The position numbers were made by a program, and so were the translations under genes. A DNA stretch of 64,000 bases from positions 434,001 through 498,000 of the forward strand of contig JAHLTZ010000013.1 in assembly GCA_025786725.1 (NCBI GenBank), read 5' to 3'. Positions 46,245 through 59,234 of the stretch are shown here, piece after piece. The stretch's first letter is position 1. Each line of letters begins with the position of its first letter. Under the pieces are notes generated by a model that was not told where the DNA came from, searched no databases, and worked only from the letters and a program-made list of their open reading frames with translations. Source of the stretch: Syncephalis fuscata (taxonomy: Eukaryota > Zoopagomycota > Zoopagomycetes > Zoopagales > Piptocephalidaceae).

Positions 46245-47558
46245 TTAATAAAGTAAAAGATTATTTAATCCTACTCGATACTCAGGATTGACTACCAAAA
46301 GCTCGTCTACATTACTACCAAGAGAGTGCATAGCTTGTACAACCGCTGGTTTCATGTTGATTGGAATGGTCGATTGCCAGTTATCAATACAGTATATATT
46401 TAAAAAACTTAAATATTCATAAATAGGCATTACCGACCATTGGCCCTGCCGATAATGGTAGCCAAATAGTGGTACTTTTGCAAAAACATGATACAACACA
46501 GAGCCTACTGCCCATGCGTCACGTTTAATAAGATTAACATATTTTTTAACCGTTGTCTCCGGTGCTTCAAAACCAATAGTACGAGTCAAAGGTTCATTGT
46601 CAATTAAATGCTCATCGCTAGAATCGTAACGTAATCCCACAGCATTGTCTAAATCAATAAGCATGATATGAACGTTATTGGGGTCTTCATCGTTTACCAT
46701 AATATCTAAAAGTATCAAGATAAAGTAAGATAATTGCTACAGACAATTTGGTATGAATAAGCGTAAACCTACTGGATGTGCTAATATCACCGTGAGATAC
46801 ACTGATGTCATGTAAGAAATTAACAGCTAATATGATAACATATAATAATTAGATGTGTTATGTTATAATTATATCTATTACCATGAACTATCTGCTTAAA
46901 TAAGCGCTTCATAACAGCTACGGCTGCTTGCAAATCGAGTCCCCTAGTAAACACATCTAACTTTTTGGTGCCACCATAGCTAAGCACCATACAATAATGG
47001 CTATTGACCCAGAAGCTATGCAGTCGTCTTACAATCCACTGGCTACCTTGATGGTTTGCATAGCTTGGATCTTTTTGTCGTTCATTTATATACTGTAGAA
47101 AGATATAGCAGTTGATTAATGCTTTTGTATAATTCATCAAATGGCATAGCAAAGCTTTTACTTACTTTAAGATATTCATTTTCTCTTATAAACCTTGTCT
47201 TCATGGACGAACATTTTAGAAACGCCTTTTTTTTCTGATAAAGCACATCAGCTGTGACTACAAACTCGCTTTGTGAGCCCCACTTGGTAATCACTAAATC
47301 ATCCTCAGAATACGGGCTTGGCGTGTTCACCTTTTCCTTAAACATAATTTCGTGTATGCTATCGACAGTATATATGCTAGAAAAACTTGAAGAAAGGCTT
47401 GGTACTGAAGATATAGATATACTTTTTTCTAATGCTACATCTTGTCTATTATCATTAGATGGTGATGTTGGTGATGGTAGAGCAGCAACAGGAGATTCAC
47501 ATATCTTTATAAGCAACAAAGTGCTCCATAAAATAAGTAAAAAACGTAAATATTTCAT
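46245..47558 (-). CDS. Protein kinase-like protein with N-terminal signal peptide
   Basis: Four exons: 47558-47166, 47092-46882, 46826-46773 and 46705-46245 (introns 73, 55 and 67 bp), 372 residues, no frame break. The start is ATG 47558 (MKYLRFLLILWSTLLLIKIC), which gives a clear signal peptide or anchor, then a Ser/Pro-rich stretch to about residue 85. Kinase features are AFLK (Lys115), RENEYLK (helix C Glu), HGDISTSN (Asp215, Asn220), IDLD in place of DFG (Asp237), GFEAPET, and RDAWAVGSVLYHVF. The glycine loop is degenerate. The HxDIS...N and ID-D forms resemble fungal FunK1-type kinases. An in-frame ATG at 47588 would hide the signal sequence slightly. It could be a secreted or ER/Golgi-luminal kinase, or a pseudokinase; activity is not shown. 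Confidence 0.75.
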
Positions 47559-48575
47559 TGGGTAGAAATTTTTAACTTGATGTAGCATAAAAATAAAGTA
47601 TAAATATAATCTATTTGATGCTTTATATAATTTGACTAACAACGACTTGCACACATGCCATTGTATACTAAATAGCATAATAACATGTGGCGGTTTACAT
47701 TTATATACATCGCTAATCAAACTGGAATTTAAATTTATAAGAGTTGCTCAACTAGTGCTAATGCCAAAACGATAGCTATAATTAGAAATGCTCTATTACC
47801 ATATGCGTATTTTTTTTCGGATCTTATTCAAACAATACATATATTTGGCAATTTGTGTAGACTAGATAGTAATGGGGTATAACGCGTGCCATTTCAGCAC
47901 TAAAAGAGTATATAATTATACGCGGATTTCCATTTTGTATATTGATCGCTTGATTGAGATTTAAATTTATTAGTACCACTCACTTAGTGCTAATGATAAA
48001 ATAGCAATTATACAGCGTAATGCATACTCGACTCGTTTTATACATCTAAATTGGTATATAATCATCTACTATTTATATTTACAACATGTCAAATACTATA
48101 TTCCTACTTGATATTTAACGTACTTAACACGCATATGCTACACTCATAAATCAAGTTCAGCTTAGCTATTATGTATATTATATAGTTATAATTAACTAAT
48201 ATAATAAGCAAATATTACCCATATTAGTAGCATGTAACTAGTATTTATTATTATCATATTGTATATATACCCAACAGAAACGCACATAGCTACCACCAAA
48301 TAAACAACAGTAGCAATAAGATAAAGGTATAATATAGTGTAAATTGTGATATATTTTAATTAATTTTAATAATTAATAATGATATATACTAATTTATTTA
48401 ATTAAATACAAATAAAATGACTTTTTAAAATTAAAATACAAATGTTATATAAACAACTGTATTAAATTAATAGTAAACGCCCAAAGCTTAAGCTAAAATG
48501 TAATAATAGCCAAATTACGGAGTTTTAATTTGAGTTTTGAAATAAGTATGTAATTTTACCTTAAAAAATATCCGA
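47559..48575. other. AT-rich intergenic DNA
   Basis: This should hold the kinase-like gene's promoter. No other gene, repeat or RNA is recognised. Confidence 0.35.
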
Positions 48576-48648
48576 GGGCGCATGGCCAAATGGATAAGGC
48601 GCCTGACTACGGATCAGGAGATTCCAGGTTCGAGTCCTGGTGTGCTCG
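48576..48648 (+). tRNA. tRNA-Arg (anticodon ACG)
   Basis: A 73-nt cloverleaf. The acceptor stem GGGCGCA pairs with TGTGCTC (two G-T pairs), discriminator G. The D-arm contains GGCCAAATGGATAAGG. The anticodon stem CCTGA/TCAGG has loop CTACGGA, giving anticodon ACG, read as ICG for CGU/CGC/CGA. The T-arm is CCAGG-TTCGAGT-CCTGG. No intron and no encoded CCA. The internal A and B boxes fit a Pol III promoter. Confidence 0.97.
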
Positions 48649-48652
48649 GATA

Positions 48653-48657
48653 TTTTT
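48653..48657 (+). terminator. RNA polymerase III terminator (T5)
   Basis: A run of five T residues starts four bases after the tRNA 3' end, the usual Pol III stop. Confidence 0.85.
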
Positions 48658-49219
48658 GCTTCAGCAAACTTTTTACATTTTGCTATTTATTTTTACTCAG
48701 CCATTCAGCAAATACTTTTTTATTTAAAAAATCAACAATAGCGGCCTTACAAGAGCCAAATTTTAGCTGTACAAACACAATTGAATAATAAAACATTTAT
48801 TTATGTATATATTACTGTATTAAATATAATAAATACATATTTAAATGATTAATAGACAGTCAGGTTATATATAACACAAACCATCATAGCCTTTATTAAA
48901 TAAACAATTGCATAATAGCTTATTAATACTACTGTACTTTTAGATATAAACACTATACAGTATTATAAATAGGACTGTTTATTAATTAATCGTGTAACCA
49001 TTGTACAACAATCTATTATATACTTAATAAATACAAAATTACTTAATAAATCAATATATATTACATTACAACCAATATATAATAGCAATACTAATTTATT
49101 AAATAACTTTATATTATACCATTGACTGATAAACCATTCTTTATTTTCTTAATAGTTATTGATAATGGAATGTTGTAATGCACAAGTCTTGACTACTGTT
49201 GTTAATCCTACGACCGCCA
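48658..49219. other. AT-rich intergenic DNA
   Basis: This lies between the tRNA and the 3' end of the XMAP215 gene. Nothing else is recognised. Confidence 0.4.
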
Positions 49220-52200
49220 CTACATGTCGTCATCGTCATCTACATCCATGGCTGCCACATTAGCACCATTGACGGCATTCTTCATACGGGCTAGTCGTTC
49301 ACGTAGATCGGCCATAGTTTGAGCACGTTCCGTATCTGCAGCAGCAGCTGTCGATGATGACTGTGATTGACCTGCATCCTTAATTTGCTAACCAATCAAT
49401 CAATCAATCAACTATTAATAATTACTAATAGCTACTTACTTGGTAATCAAATCCGATGGGCACTGATGCTCGTTTAGTAGCATCTAATGCAGCATGGGAA
49501 GGTGTTCTACTAGGAAAGATCATCGATCCAGGACGAGAGGAGGCCGGTGAAGACTATTAACACAAATACTAATTAGTTTAGTGGCTATTAGACGTATTAA
49601 ATACGTACATCTTGGCTTTGATAACCAAACATTTGTTGCAATCGCTGTAATCGCTGTCTATAAGCATCACTCTCTCCTATTATAATAAATAATAAATAAA
49701 TAAATAAATAAAATCTATTATTAATTACTTACCACCCATAGTAGAACTGCTCATATCTGATGATGTATCAGAAATGGTCGATATACGTCTAGTTACACTA
49801 TTTGATCTGGATGGCGATATAGGCGGTGTACTGCCACTTGGGCTGGTGAGCGATTCGCCTCGGTCGGCAGCAATATTGGCCAAGGTGCGACGAATATAGC
49901 TCTGGAATGTACCGGCCTTCTTTAAAAACGTTTCAATAGCTTCACCTTCATTAGGATGGTCCCTCTGGAACTCATACAACTCCATAATTCCCTAACCAAC
50001 ATTATCGTTATAAATACACACGTATATATACCTACACACAGTACTATATAACTTACTTGTTTGGTACGTTCACTTGTACTGATCTTCATAAATATTTGTG
50101 AAAGAGTGGCGTGGATCGGATCTGTTGGTGATTTGAGTGATGGTGATTCCCTATTCGCAGTAGAGCTGTATCCATTACTGCCGCCATATCGATCGGAACG
50201 GTCGCCAGACGGTGAGCTAGACGAACCAGCAGTGCTAGGTGGCCGGTCATCGCTTCTATCCTCTGCTGCCATCGCTCGTCGTGTACCGGTGGTTGATCCG
50301 TCATCACTACCATTCTCCGGTATCGATGCCACTCTTGAACCGGGTCGTGAACCGCCATCTTCAATGACAGGTGCCCGTTTACGCGTTGGATCAATGATGT
50401 GACTCAAATAGCTATACAAATAGCTTTTCTCCACATCCGGAATAAGTGTGAGTTGTGACAATACTTGATCGCCCCAGGCTGCCTTCACTTCATGTAGAAT
50501 GGTTTTAATCGTCTTTTGCGGCATATCACCCAATGGTACACGTTCAGCCACTCGACGTTTCCATTCAGCTGGTGGTAATGCTACGTAGAATTTATGCACA
50601 TTAAATAGCAGTACTGGTGTATCCAGTTCCTGCTGTTTAATACTATCTTGAAGTGTTTTGGTCAGTTTCCAAATACACTTCATAACTAATTCGGCAAACT
50701 TTGTTTGGAATTCTATTTGTGCCTTATCCGTGGTACGTAACATGACCGAACTCGATTGCAGCACCGATAACAACGCACTACAAATCAATCCAGTTAACCA
50801 CTATTATATAATTAAATATCTATTTCTTACCTAAATGCTACATCACGTCGTGTATTATCAAGTATACGAATCATAAGAATGTTAAGGGCCCGCGTTAGCT
50901 GTGCACCCGTCTCCCATTGTTGTAAGCTTTGGTCAAGTAGTCGACGTAGTAACTCTTTAAGTAACTGATGCAAGTAGTCTTCAGTCACTTCCGTGGCAAT
51001 TTCCCGTTTGGAAAATAGCTGCACTAAACAATTCATTAAATGTTTGCACAGTTTAACAAATGTTTGTGACTCCGTGTCGAGTGATGTAAATGAAATATCT
51101 ATTTGAAGTGTAATCGCCTTTACCAGTTCATTAACAAACGGTATGATCTTTGATATATCTTCAGCCAGGTATACTTCAAGCTGTTTAAGACCATGAATAC
51201 TACGATGTGAATCGCCACTGTTAATCTCATCCTTTAATAGACGTGGTTCAATCGCACGTCGTTCAGGACGGACTGGTTTCTGAACCGGCATTTGAGGTGT
51301 AGGTGGCATATCAGCCGGTATTTGATGATCTGTTTCCATAGGGACATCGTTATCCGCGTCATCCGATGCTTGTGGCAAATTTAGCTTATTAAGCTGTAGA
51401 CCAAATTGCCGTGGTGGCGTCATAGCACTATTGTTGCCACCCGCACTTGCACCAAATTGTGGACGGCGCAGTGACGAACCACCCAGTTCACGTGGCTGTA
51501 ATCGTGATGGTATTTGACGTGGTCGTTGTAATTGCTGTGACTGTTGTTGTGCCGGTGGTTCAGTATCAATATCCATATCCATTTCATGATCTGGTTCTGG
51601 CGTAACGGCGGTGGGTGGTCGTGGTCGATTTCGGTATAATAATGACCCACCACCGGGTGCCGGTATACCCGATCCACCACCACCACCGGGCACAGGAATG
51701 CTTGATCCACCACCACTACCGGGTGCCGGTATACCCGATGTGGGTGCTTTCAAACGAGCCTTTTGGAATGAAAATATAGGTGCAGGTTCTTCTTCTTCCG
51801 GTCCAGCATCTGGTTCTTCATCAAAACCCGGTGGTTTATTACGACGGAATCGCTCCTCCAACATATCTTTGTCCTTTTCAGATATACGGCCTAGATATTT
51901 ATGCACTGCACTGCCCACCAATAAATAGGCTTGGAGAATAGCATTCATAGCACCATTTCGCACTGCTGGATCACGATCGCCTATATGCGCAGCAATGGTC
52001 GGCAATGCCTTTTGCGGTGTGCATACAGTTAAATTGTTACGCTGTATTAACAGGCCTAATTCCTCCAGCGACTCGGCACGGGTACGGGCATTTTTTGACT
52101 TTAATCCATGATCCATTATAGTGGCAAATATACGACTGGCTGGACATATGCGGGTCATTTGCTTTAAACTAGCCCGAACACGTACACGAATTGTATCATT

Positions 52201-55200
52201 CTTTTCACCCAGCTATAGCACAACTAACATGAATACTAGTACCAACATAAATATACAATCTACCTACCTTGTTGACAAAATGCGGCAAGAAGGCATTGGC
52301 TTCATATTCGGTCATTCTATAGCCGGCTTCATCAAGCATAGTGAATAAATGCTCAATAAGATCCATACAGCGTAGTTGCATTGTAGTACCGTTATCATAG
52401 AGTCGAATCGATAAGTACTTTAGAATTAGATCCGCATTAGCCATAATACGTTGATTCATCTCTTCACTAGATATACCAAAGCTGGTCTCTGCATCAGTTA
52501 CTAGACAATCATCAAGTATGGATATAGCATTTAGCCAGTCTTTATCCTTGCTATGGGATGCACTAAAGCATAGACTATGTATATTTGATGAGAAGTGTGG
52601 CTGCATTTGATCCGATAGTAGCTGTATTATATCTTTACGCGGTGTATCAAATATCCATTTAGCCGTGGTACGATCTTTATCCGCTCGTATATCTTTGGAT
52701 CTGTTATCAGAGGTAAGTATAGGTGCATCACCACCACCGCCACCATCAGCTGATGACGATGATGCAGCTGCAGCACTACTAGATGATCCAGGTGCCGGTA
52801 TACCGCTACGTGGTCCGCCAATGCCACTACTGCCTGGTGCTACAAGTTTACGTTTAAGCGCCAATTTGGATTTAAGATTAGATGGACGGGCCAGTCCTTT
52901 GGGTGGTGAACCGGGTCGAGCAGGTCCTGGACCAGGTGAGATGGAACGGTCGTTATTGCTACTATTACGACTACTACTACGGCTCATAGAGGTGGCCGTT
53001 GATGGTGGTGCTAGTGCAGAGGCTGGCTTACTAGTAGGAGCACTTGCCGCTGCCTTGCCAGTATCACGACTTCTTAGTCCTTCAACAATAGGTCCAACCG
53101 TCTTGACACCATTGTTCTTTAGACTATTGCATTTACTACGCACTCGGTCAAATCCCACTACCGCAATCAAGTCACCTGTTGTACTTTGTGCCGCTTTACG
53201 TACATCAGCATTTCTATCCATTAGACAGCCAAGTGTAGGTAGGATAATCGGATCAACTTCACTGGCCGATAATCCTTCCGCTTTAGCTACACGTTCTTGT
53301 AGCCATTTCAATAGATCTTTACGCAATGTAGGAGCCTCTGCTTCGAGTGCAGTACCTGCCGGGGGTAGAATAATTGCCAGTGAACATTCATCGGCTAGTT
53401 TGTCAAGTGCACTGGTAACACCGAGTCGTACAGGTGCCTTTGTATCATTAAGATTGGATAGCATCAATGGCAGTAAAGGACGGACCATCTTTTCAAATGG
53501 TTTACCCATGCCTTTAGCCAAAAGGCCTATAATTTCACAAGTAGTAACTACTAAACTCTTATTACTGTCACCTAGACGTCCTTTAAGTGCTGGAATCAAT
53601 TCATTGCCTATCATAACAAGTATAATAATAAGTATAATATACAATATATACAATTAGAGTAATGATTTACCTAGATTTGGTTTAAGGCGAGTATTCGCAG
53701 TGGCTACACCATGAATATGATCGAGTGCTTCTTTACGCACTTTCCAATTAGCATCCATCAATTCCTAAAATAATATGAATACTAACATTATTCCTGTTAT
53801 TAATAACTTACTTTATATAATTTATTTGGTATTTGTGATGTAATATCTATACGGGGGAATAGTTCATCCATAACATCGGCTGAACCACCACCACCACCAC
53901 TGCCACCAGCATCACCACCATCATCCTATCATATCATATCATATCATATTATTAGTAATAGTCAAATCAAATCAACTACTACTTACACCACCACCACCTT
54001 TTGTAGGTTGGGGAGGAGGCAATGCAGCTACTCGTTCAAATTCGGCATCAATATTTGTTAATACTGCTGGACTCACATCCTGTACAAATGTACGAATATC
54101 TAGCATTATACAACATCTATTAGTAGTCACCTATAAATACGTATATAATTGTATATTACCTGGACCGGCAAACATACGAATAACACCGAGGAGAGCAATG
54201 CTATTGGTACGCACTGCAGCATTCGTGCTACTTAATAATGATTTGGCAAATTCAATTAAATCACGAATAGCCAATCCACGAATACCAAAATCACTTAAAG
54301 TAGTCTGCATCCATAAAAGTGCATCAGATTGAGCCTTGGGTGCTTTCTGACTCTTAATCGAATCATAGACTAAATAGTAAATACATTAATATAAATACAC
54401 TGATTATAATAATGGCTTTACCTTGCGAGAATACAAATTGTAATGATATCTTTTCTGCAATGGCTGTTAAACTATCACCGGCACTTTTCTTTACTTTGAT
54501 GTCACCCAATTTATCCGTCATACCTATACAAATAGTTAATACAAGCGTAAATACAATACTATAGAGTTATTACCAGAAATACAAAGAGCACCACAGGCTC
54601 GAGTAAAGTTATTACTTTGAGTGGCCAGTAATCCAATAACACCAAATACTTTGGATAATACCTATTGATTGATTCATTACTATGGTTATTATGGTATTAT
54701 GGCTATTATGGCTATATAGCTTACTTGAAAGTTATTGTCTTTCCATCCCGGCTTCTTGGACATCATACGAATAACTAATTCAGGATGAATAGCACTGCAT
54801 CCTGTTCTATAAGCGAATGAACAGATTCCACCGCTATATAATATAATATTAATTAATATTATATTAATTTAGGATTATTTAATGTACATACCAGCTAGAC
54901 GGGTCTTCCAATTAGAATTGGCAATATCGGTAAGAATATTGGCGGGGAATGCTTCTTCAATCATGCCTTGGGCTGTATCTGGATTGAATTTATAGACAAT
55001 GGGTTCATCAGGCTTGGATCCTTTCTTTGGTGCCGGTGGAGGGGCACTTTTAGCAGCAGCCGGTGCAGCTTTCTTAGGCGGACCTGCACCAATCTATTAC
55101 CATATATATATATATTAACCTAATCAATATCCATATTAATACTAACTAATAAATACTTACTTTTGGTTTGGCTGGACCAAGTTTTGGTTTTAGTTTTGGT

Positions 55201-56421
55201 TTTGGTTTTGGTGGTGCAGCTGCACTCGCTGATGATGGTCCACTATCATCAATAGGATCAATGTCCATATCCATAGCCGATGAAGAGGGTGGAGGCTATA
55301 TAAATACATATACATTATTAGTTCATATACATACCCTTTATATATACGTCTAGTTTACCGGTTTTCTGGCTACTGGTTTACTGGGTGCACTGGCTGCTGG
55401 TTTGGCTGGTGCAGGTGCAGGACGGGCCGCTGTGGCTTTGGCTTTAACTTCAGCCTTGTCAAAATATTCGCGCATTTTAGTTTCCTTTACTTTATCCATG
55501 CCATCAATCATTGATAGCATTGCTCGTTCGCCGGCTGCTTTCATCATTGTGCCTAGTGCTTCCAATGCTGCTTCACGTACATCTGCTTGACTATCATCAA
55601 GAGCCACTTTCATAGCATCAGTATACGTCTTCAATTCAGCCTTGCCCGGTGGCTGTTTAATCACTTTAAGACTTCTTATTAACCAGCGACACGTTTCAGC
55701 TCGCACATTCGGGTTCTTATGCTTTGATCCAGTCACCACATCTTCCATAATATCACCAATAGTTATCTATAGATATATAAATCAATATATAGATATATAG
55801 ATATATAAATAACTAGATAGTATAATAACAGATAAATGACTTACAGTAGCAAAGATGGCATCAAGTGCATTCCGAAGTGCATCTAGTGCATTTTGTTTCT
55901 TTTCTTTCAACTTTTCAATCAGGGGTGATATGACTGCACCTTTGTACTGTGCAAATTGTTCACGTAGACCTTTAGCGATGCATTCAATGCATTGAGCAGC
56001 TAGAATGGTAACTAGAATATTGGCATCACCAATACGCTATGAACAGTTAGTATATTGTATATTGGTATTCATGGGAACCTACTTTGGCTAATGCGGCTAA
56101 TAGTTCACTATAGTTGGCTGGGGCTAGTTTTACGGTATTGGCAATGGCATAGAGTGCTTCTAGTGCTTCTTTACGATCCTTCCATTTTGCAGATCCCTAT
56201 GTAACATCATAGCAAGTAGTGAGTATGGATGGATGGATGTACCTAATGTATACTTACCATATGTGTATAGAATTCCTTGTCCATCTTTCCTAGTAAGTCT
56301 ACTGGATCTGCCAAATCATAGGCATCTACTTGTACAAAGGCATCATCGTCACCATCAGCTTCACCGGCACCACCACCACCACCACCTATAACGAGGATAG
56401 ATAGTAAGTATTTACATATAT

Positions 56422-56453
<32 letters not shown>

Positions 56454-57691
56454 TATTTATTAATAGAATTCATTACCTGCTGCATCAGGTTCTGCTTCTG
56501 CTTCTGGTGCTGCTTGTTGAGATCGTAAAAGACGTCCTTGAACAGGTCGTTCTTTAGGTAACTTTTCAAACTGTTCAGTAAGTTCTTTTACTTGAACTGG
56601 CTTCAACTCTTGTAGTTGACCGATAAGGGCATCACCCAACCAACGATACAATTCCACAACCAATAGCGATGCCTACCATATTAATAACATTAATATAAAT
56701 ACGCATCATGTTATTACTATTGTTACTTACTTCAGCCCGGACATTTTTATCAGTATGGGCAAACATTTTGGGTATCACTTTAAGTAATGGCTTTACATTA
56801 AATGTACGTACACCAAATGCTTGTACTATTTCTCTTAAACTTGTTACACACATCGCCACCAATTTAGGTAGTTTATGGCCTAATCCACTAATAATACATT
56901 CAATCACTGGATCTGGTACTTCTATTTCACAATAAAATAGAAATATGTCTACTGCTTTCTTCTTTGTACCGGCTCGTGATGAACCAAGACATTTCTCGAC
57001 AAGAATAGGCAGTACAGCCTCTCGTGTTCTATTTATTAATTATATATTAATATATATGTGTTTTCTTTTATCTACTTATACTTACTGTGTAGCAGTAGGT
57101 GAATTTTCTACAAAGGATGCTAAACAAGCTAGACCACTTTCTTGGGCTATTGCATTACTATCGGCAGCCATCTTTGGCAAATAACTATGATATTTCCTAT
57201 AGGCTGCTTGATCGTCTGGATCACCGATACGGAACTCTTTGACTAGTTCCTCATACGCACTAACACGGGCCTTCCATACCTAGATAATAAACAAATAAAC
57301 AAATAGATAAGTAAATAGGAGTAGAATACATACGGAGAATATCCAATATGTACACACAGTATTGTGTCTATGGTATGCAGTCTGCAGTGCTTATGCATAA
57401 CCATGACCACTATCGGTTGAACAGTTATCAAAGCAACACTACAATGCACAATACCCGTATTTTATCAATGTGGTATTCATGACTGCAGCTATTTTACACC
57501 GCCAAGTAGTATTCGTAATACTTGTATCGTTATAAACAATAGACATACGAACAATAGCCGTATAACTTGTTTATAACAGTTGGTACTGCAGTGACATGTC
57601 ACCTGATGGGTCGTGGTTGTTGTACTCTTACCTTATGTTCGAGTCGATCCATGACGGGAAGCGCCCCGAAATCTTCCTCGGGTGCCGCCAT
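49220..57691 (-). CDS. XMAP215/ch-TOG/Stu2 microtubule polymerase with five TOG domains
   Basis: Start ATG 57691 (MAAPEEDFGALPVMDRLEHK); stop at 49220 (...MDVDDDDDM). There are many short introns plus a first intron of 352 bp (57631-57280). TOG arrays bind tubulin and speed plus-end growth; family members act at spindle poles and kinetochores. In order: TOG1 (about 57280-56650), TOG2 (56330-55460), basic linker (KPKPKLKPKLGPAKPK), TOG3 (about 55000-54060), TOG4 (53880-53080), Ser/Arg/Pro-rich linker, TOG5 (52690-51900, opening TTAKWIFDTPRKD), a Pro/Gly linker, the conserved C-terminal helical domain (51240-50390), and a tail with ADLRERLARMKN. This is the long animal-like form; yeasts have two TOGs. 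A frame break lies near 54788 (one T missing; restores VLFHPELVIRMM). The 52665-53657 plus frame is antisense shadow. Confidence 0.95.
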
Positions 57692-58332
57692 TGCATCTAA
57701 AAGATACTCGTTGTTGTCGTTGTTACTGTTGTTATTGCTCTAGTCTTTCTAATCTGTACTAGTCACTGGATGAGATAACTAAAGAGGACTACAATCAAAT
57801 AGAAGAAGAGCAGCTATCAATGTACAACAAGGCTATGAAACAACGATATTGAAATAAAACGAATAAATAGCTAGAATATCGACGCGCACGCACGGTAACA
57901 GTGAAGATGAACACAATAGATCCGGTCGCTTATTCCAATGCAAGAATAGGCGCTAATAGTAAAAAGAAAGGAGTGACCGGTGGATAGTTCGTTGTTGAGT
58001 AAGTGAGTGAGTTAAGTGAATAGAATAATAACAATAATGTTATGGTTACTATTCTGTTTTCAGTGACGTTAATGTTAGTTAATAATAATAATAATAATAA
58101 TATTAATAACGAGAGAATGTTAAAAGGTCAGAAGAAAAAACACAATTTACTACAAATTGTATCCATTTGTACACAAATAAATAATAATAAATTATCAATC
58201 AATTTAATCTATAATGTTAATACTATTGAAAGTTATTACACCACTTTTTTCTTTTGATTCAATCTATTTGACACCACTACAGTTATTGTAGTAGCAGCAG
58301 TAGTAGTAGCAGTAGGTTATTTCTAGTTTATT
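57692..58332. other. Divergent promoter region of XMAP215 and MIC19-like genes
   Basis: It contains an AAT microsatellite at about 58079-58105 and an imperfect GTAGCAGCAGTAGTAGTAGC tract near 58289-58312. No specific factor site is claimed. Confidence 0.5.
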
Positions 58333-59149
58333 ATGGGGGCCAATTCTTCTAAAGAGGAGCAGACGATGGCATTTATGGCTGAACGCAGTACACCGGTTAT
58401 GGTATGTGGTTAGCGTCTATTCTGTATATCATATTGATGACGCGTAAAGCTTACACCGGATGTGATCGACCAAGTAACGGCCGACCCATCTACTACCACA
58501 ACTAACGATGGCCAAGTAAGTTTGTAGATCAGATTGATAGATTCATTAACGGTAATATACTGTGCTATATGGTATCTGTATTGAATAGAAGAAAGAACAA
58601 GGTGGTGCGATAGTACACGATGCACCATTATCAGAGACGGATGTGGATGCACTGGTTGGTGAACGAGTTAAAGAAGAATTGGCCAAGTTACGCCACACTG
58701 AAGTGAAGAAGCAGTTGATTGAACTAGAGCGTAAAAATCTTCATTCTCAAACCCTACGACGTGATATGACTCACTCGGGGTCGTCAACGCATGTAAGTAG
58801 AAAAAGTAATTCATACATTCATCATAACCTATCTCTACTATATATTTGTAGTATGCAGCAGTTAGAACTACATCCAGAGTTGAAACGTCGTCAAAAAGCC
58901 GTGGATGCTTGTTACAGGTAAGTAGTAATAAAGTGTTAAATATTTATATACAATTAATTAATTATGATTACGTATTAGATATCATAAAGATCAGCCACTG
59001 GATTGTTGGCAAGAAGTACGTGATTTTAAATATGCGGTAGAAAAAGCCGGCGAGGTAATTAATAGATGAATAGATTATGTATTATATAACAGTTATATTA
59101 ATATACTGTTATTAATGGTTAGGAGTTGATTCGACAGCCCATTGCCTAA
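58333..59149 (+). CDS. MIC19: MIC19-like MICOS subunit (CHCH domain)
   Basis: Six short exons are joined by introns of about 50-70 bp, starting at ATG 58333 and stopping at 59149. The N-terminus MGANSSKEE fits N-myristoylation, as in known Mic19. A charged helical middle follows (DALVGERVKEELAKLRHTEV), then a CHCH-type end: KAVDACYR, YHKDQPLDCWQEV, FKYAVEKAGE. The cysteine pair is spaced as in Mic19, with the DCWxEV motif. Mic19 sits on the intermembrane side of the inner mitochondrial membrane, in the Mic60 branch that shapes crista junctions. The acceptor at GCAG before QLELHPELKRR was chosen to keep frame. The last exon (ELIRQPIA) is less certain; reading through the donor gives a slightly different end. 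Confidence 0.78.
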
Positions 59150-59234
59150 TAAATAACCATAGTTTATTAAATGAATAGTATTTACTCGTTTATTTTTAGT
59201 GTTAAATGCTTATTAATGAAATTAAACTATTTAT

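Noticed and set aside
48582-48788. Open frame over the tRNA
   Set aside because: It overlaps tRNA-Arg; the start and sequence are the tRNA itself.
52665-53657. 330-codon plus-strand frame
   Set aside because: It is an antisense shadow of the XMAP215 TOG4-TOG5 exon, whose minus frame matches the family.
57243-57449. 68-codon minus frame upstream in XMAP215
   Set aside because: It lies mostly in the long first intron (57631-57280) and shows no similarity to the family.
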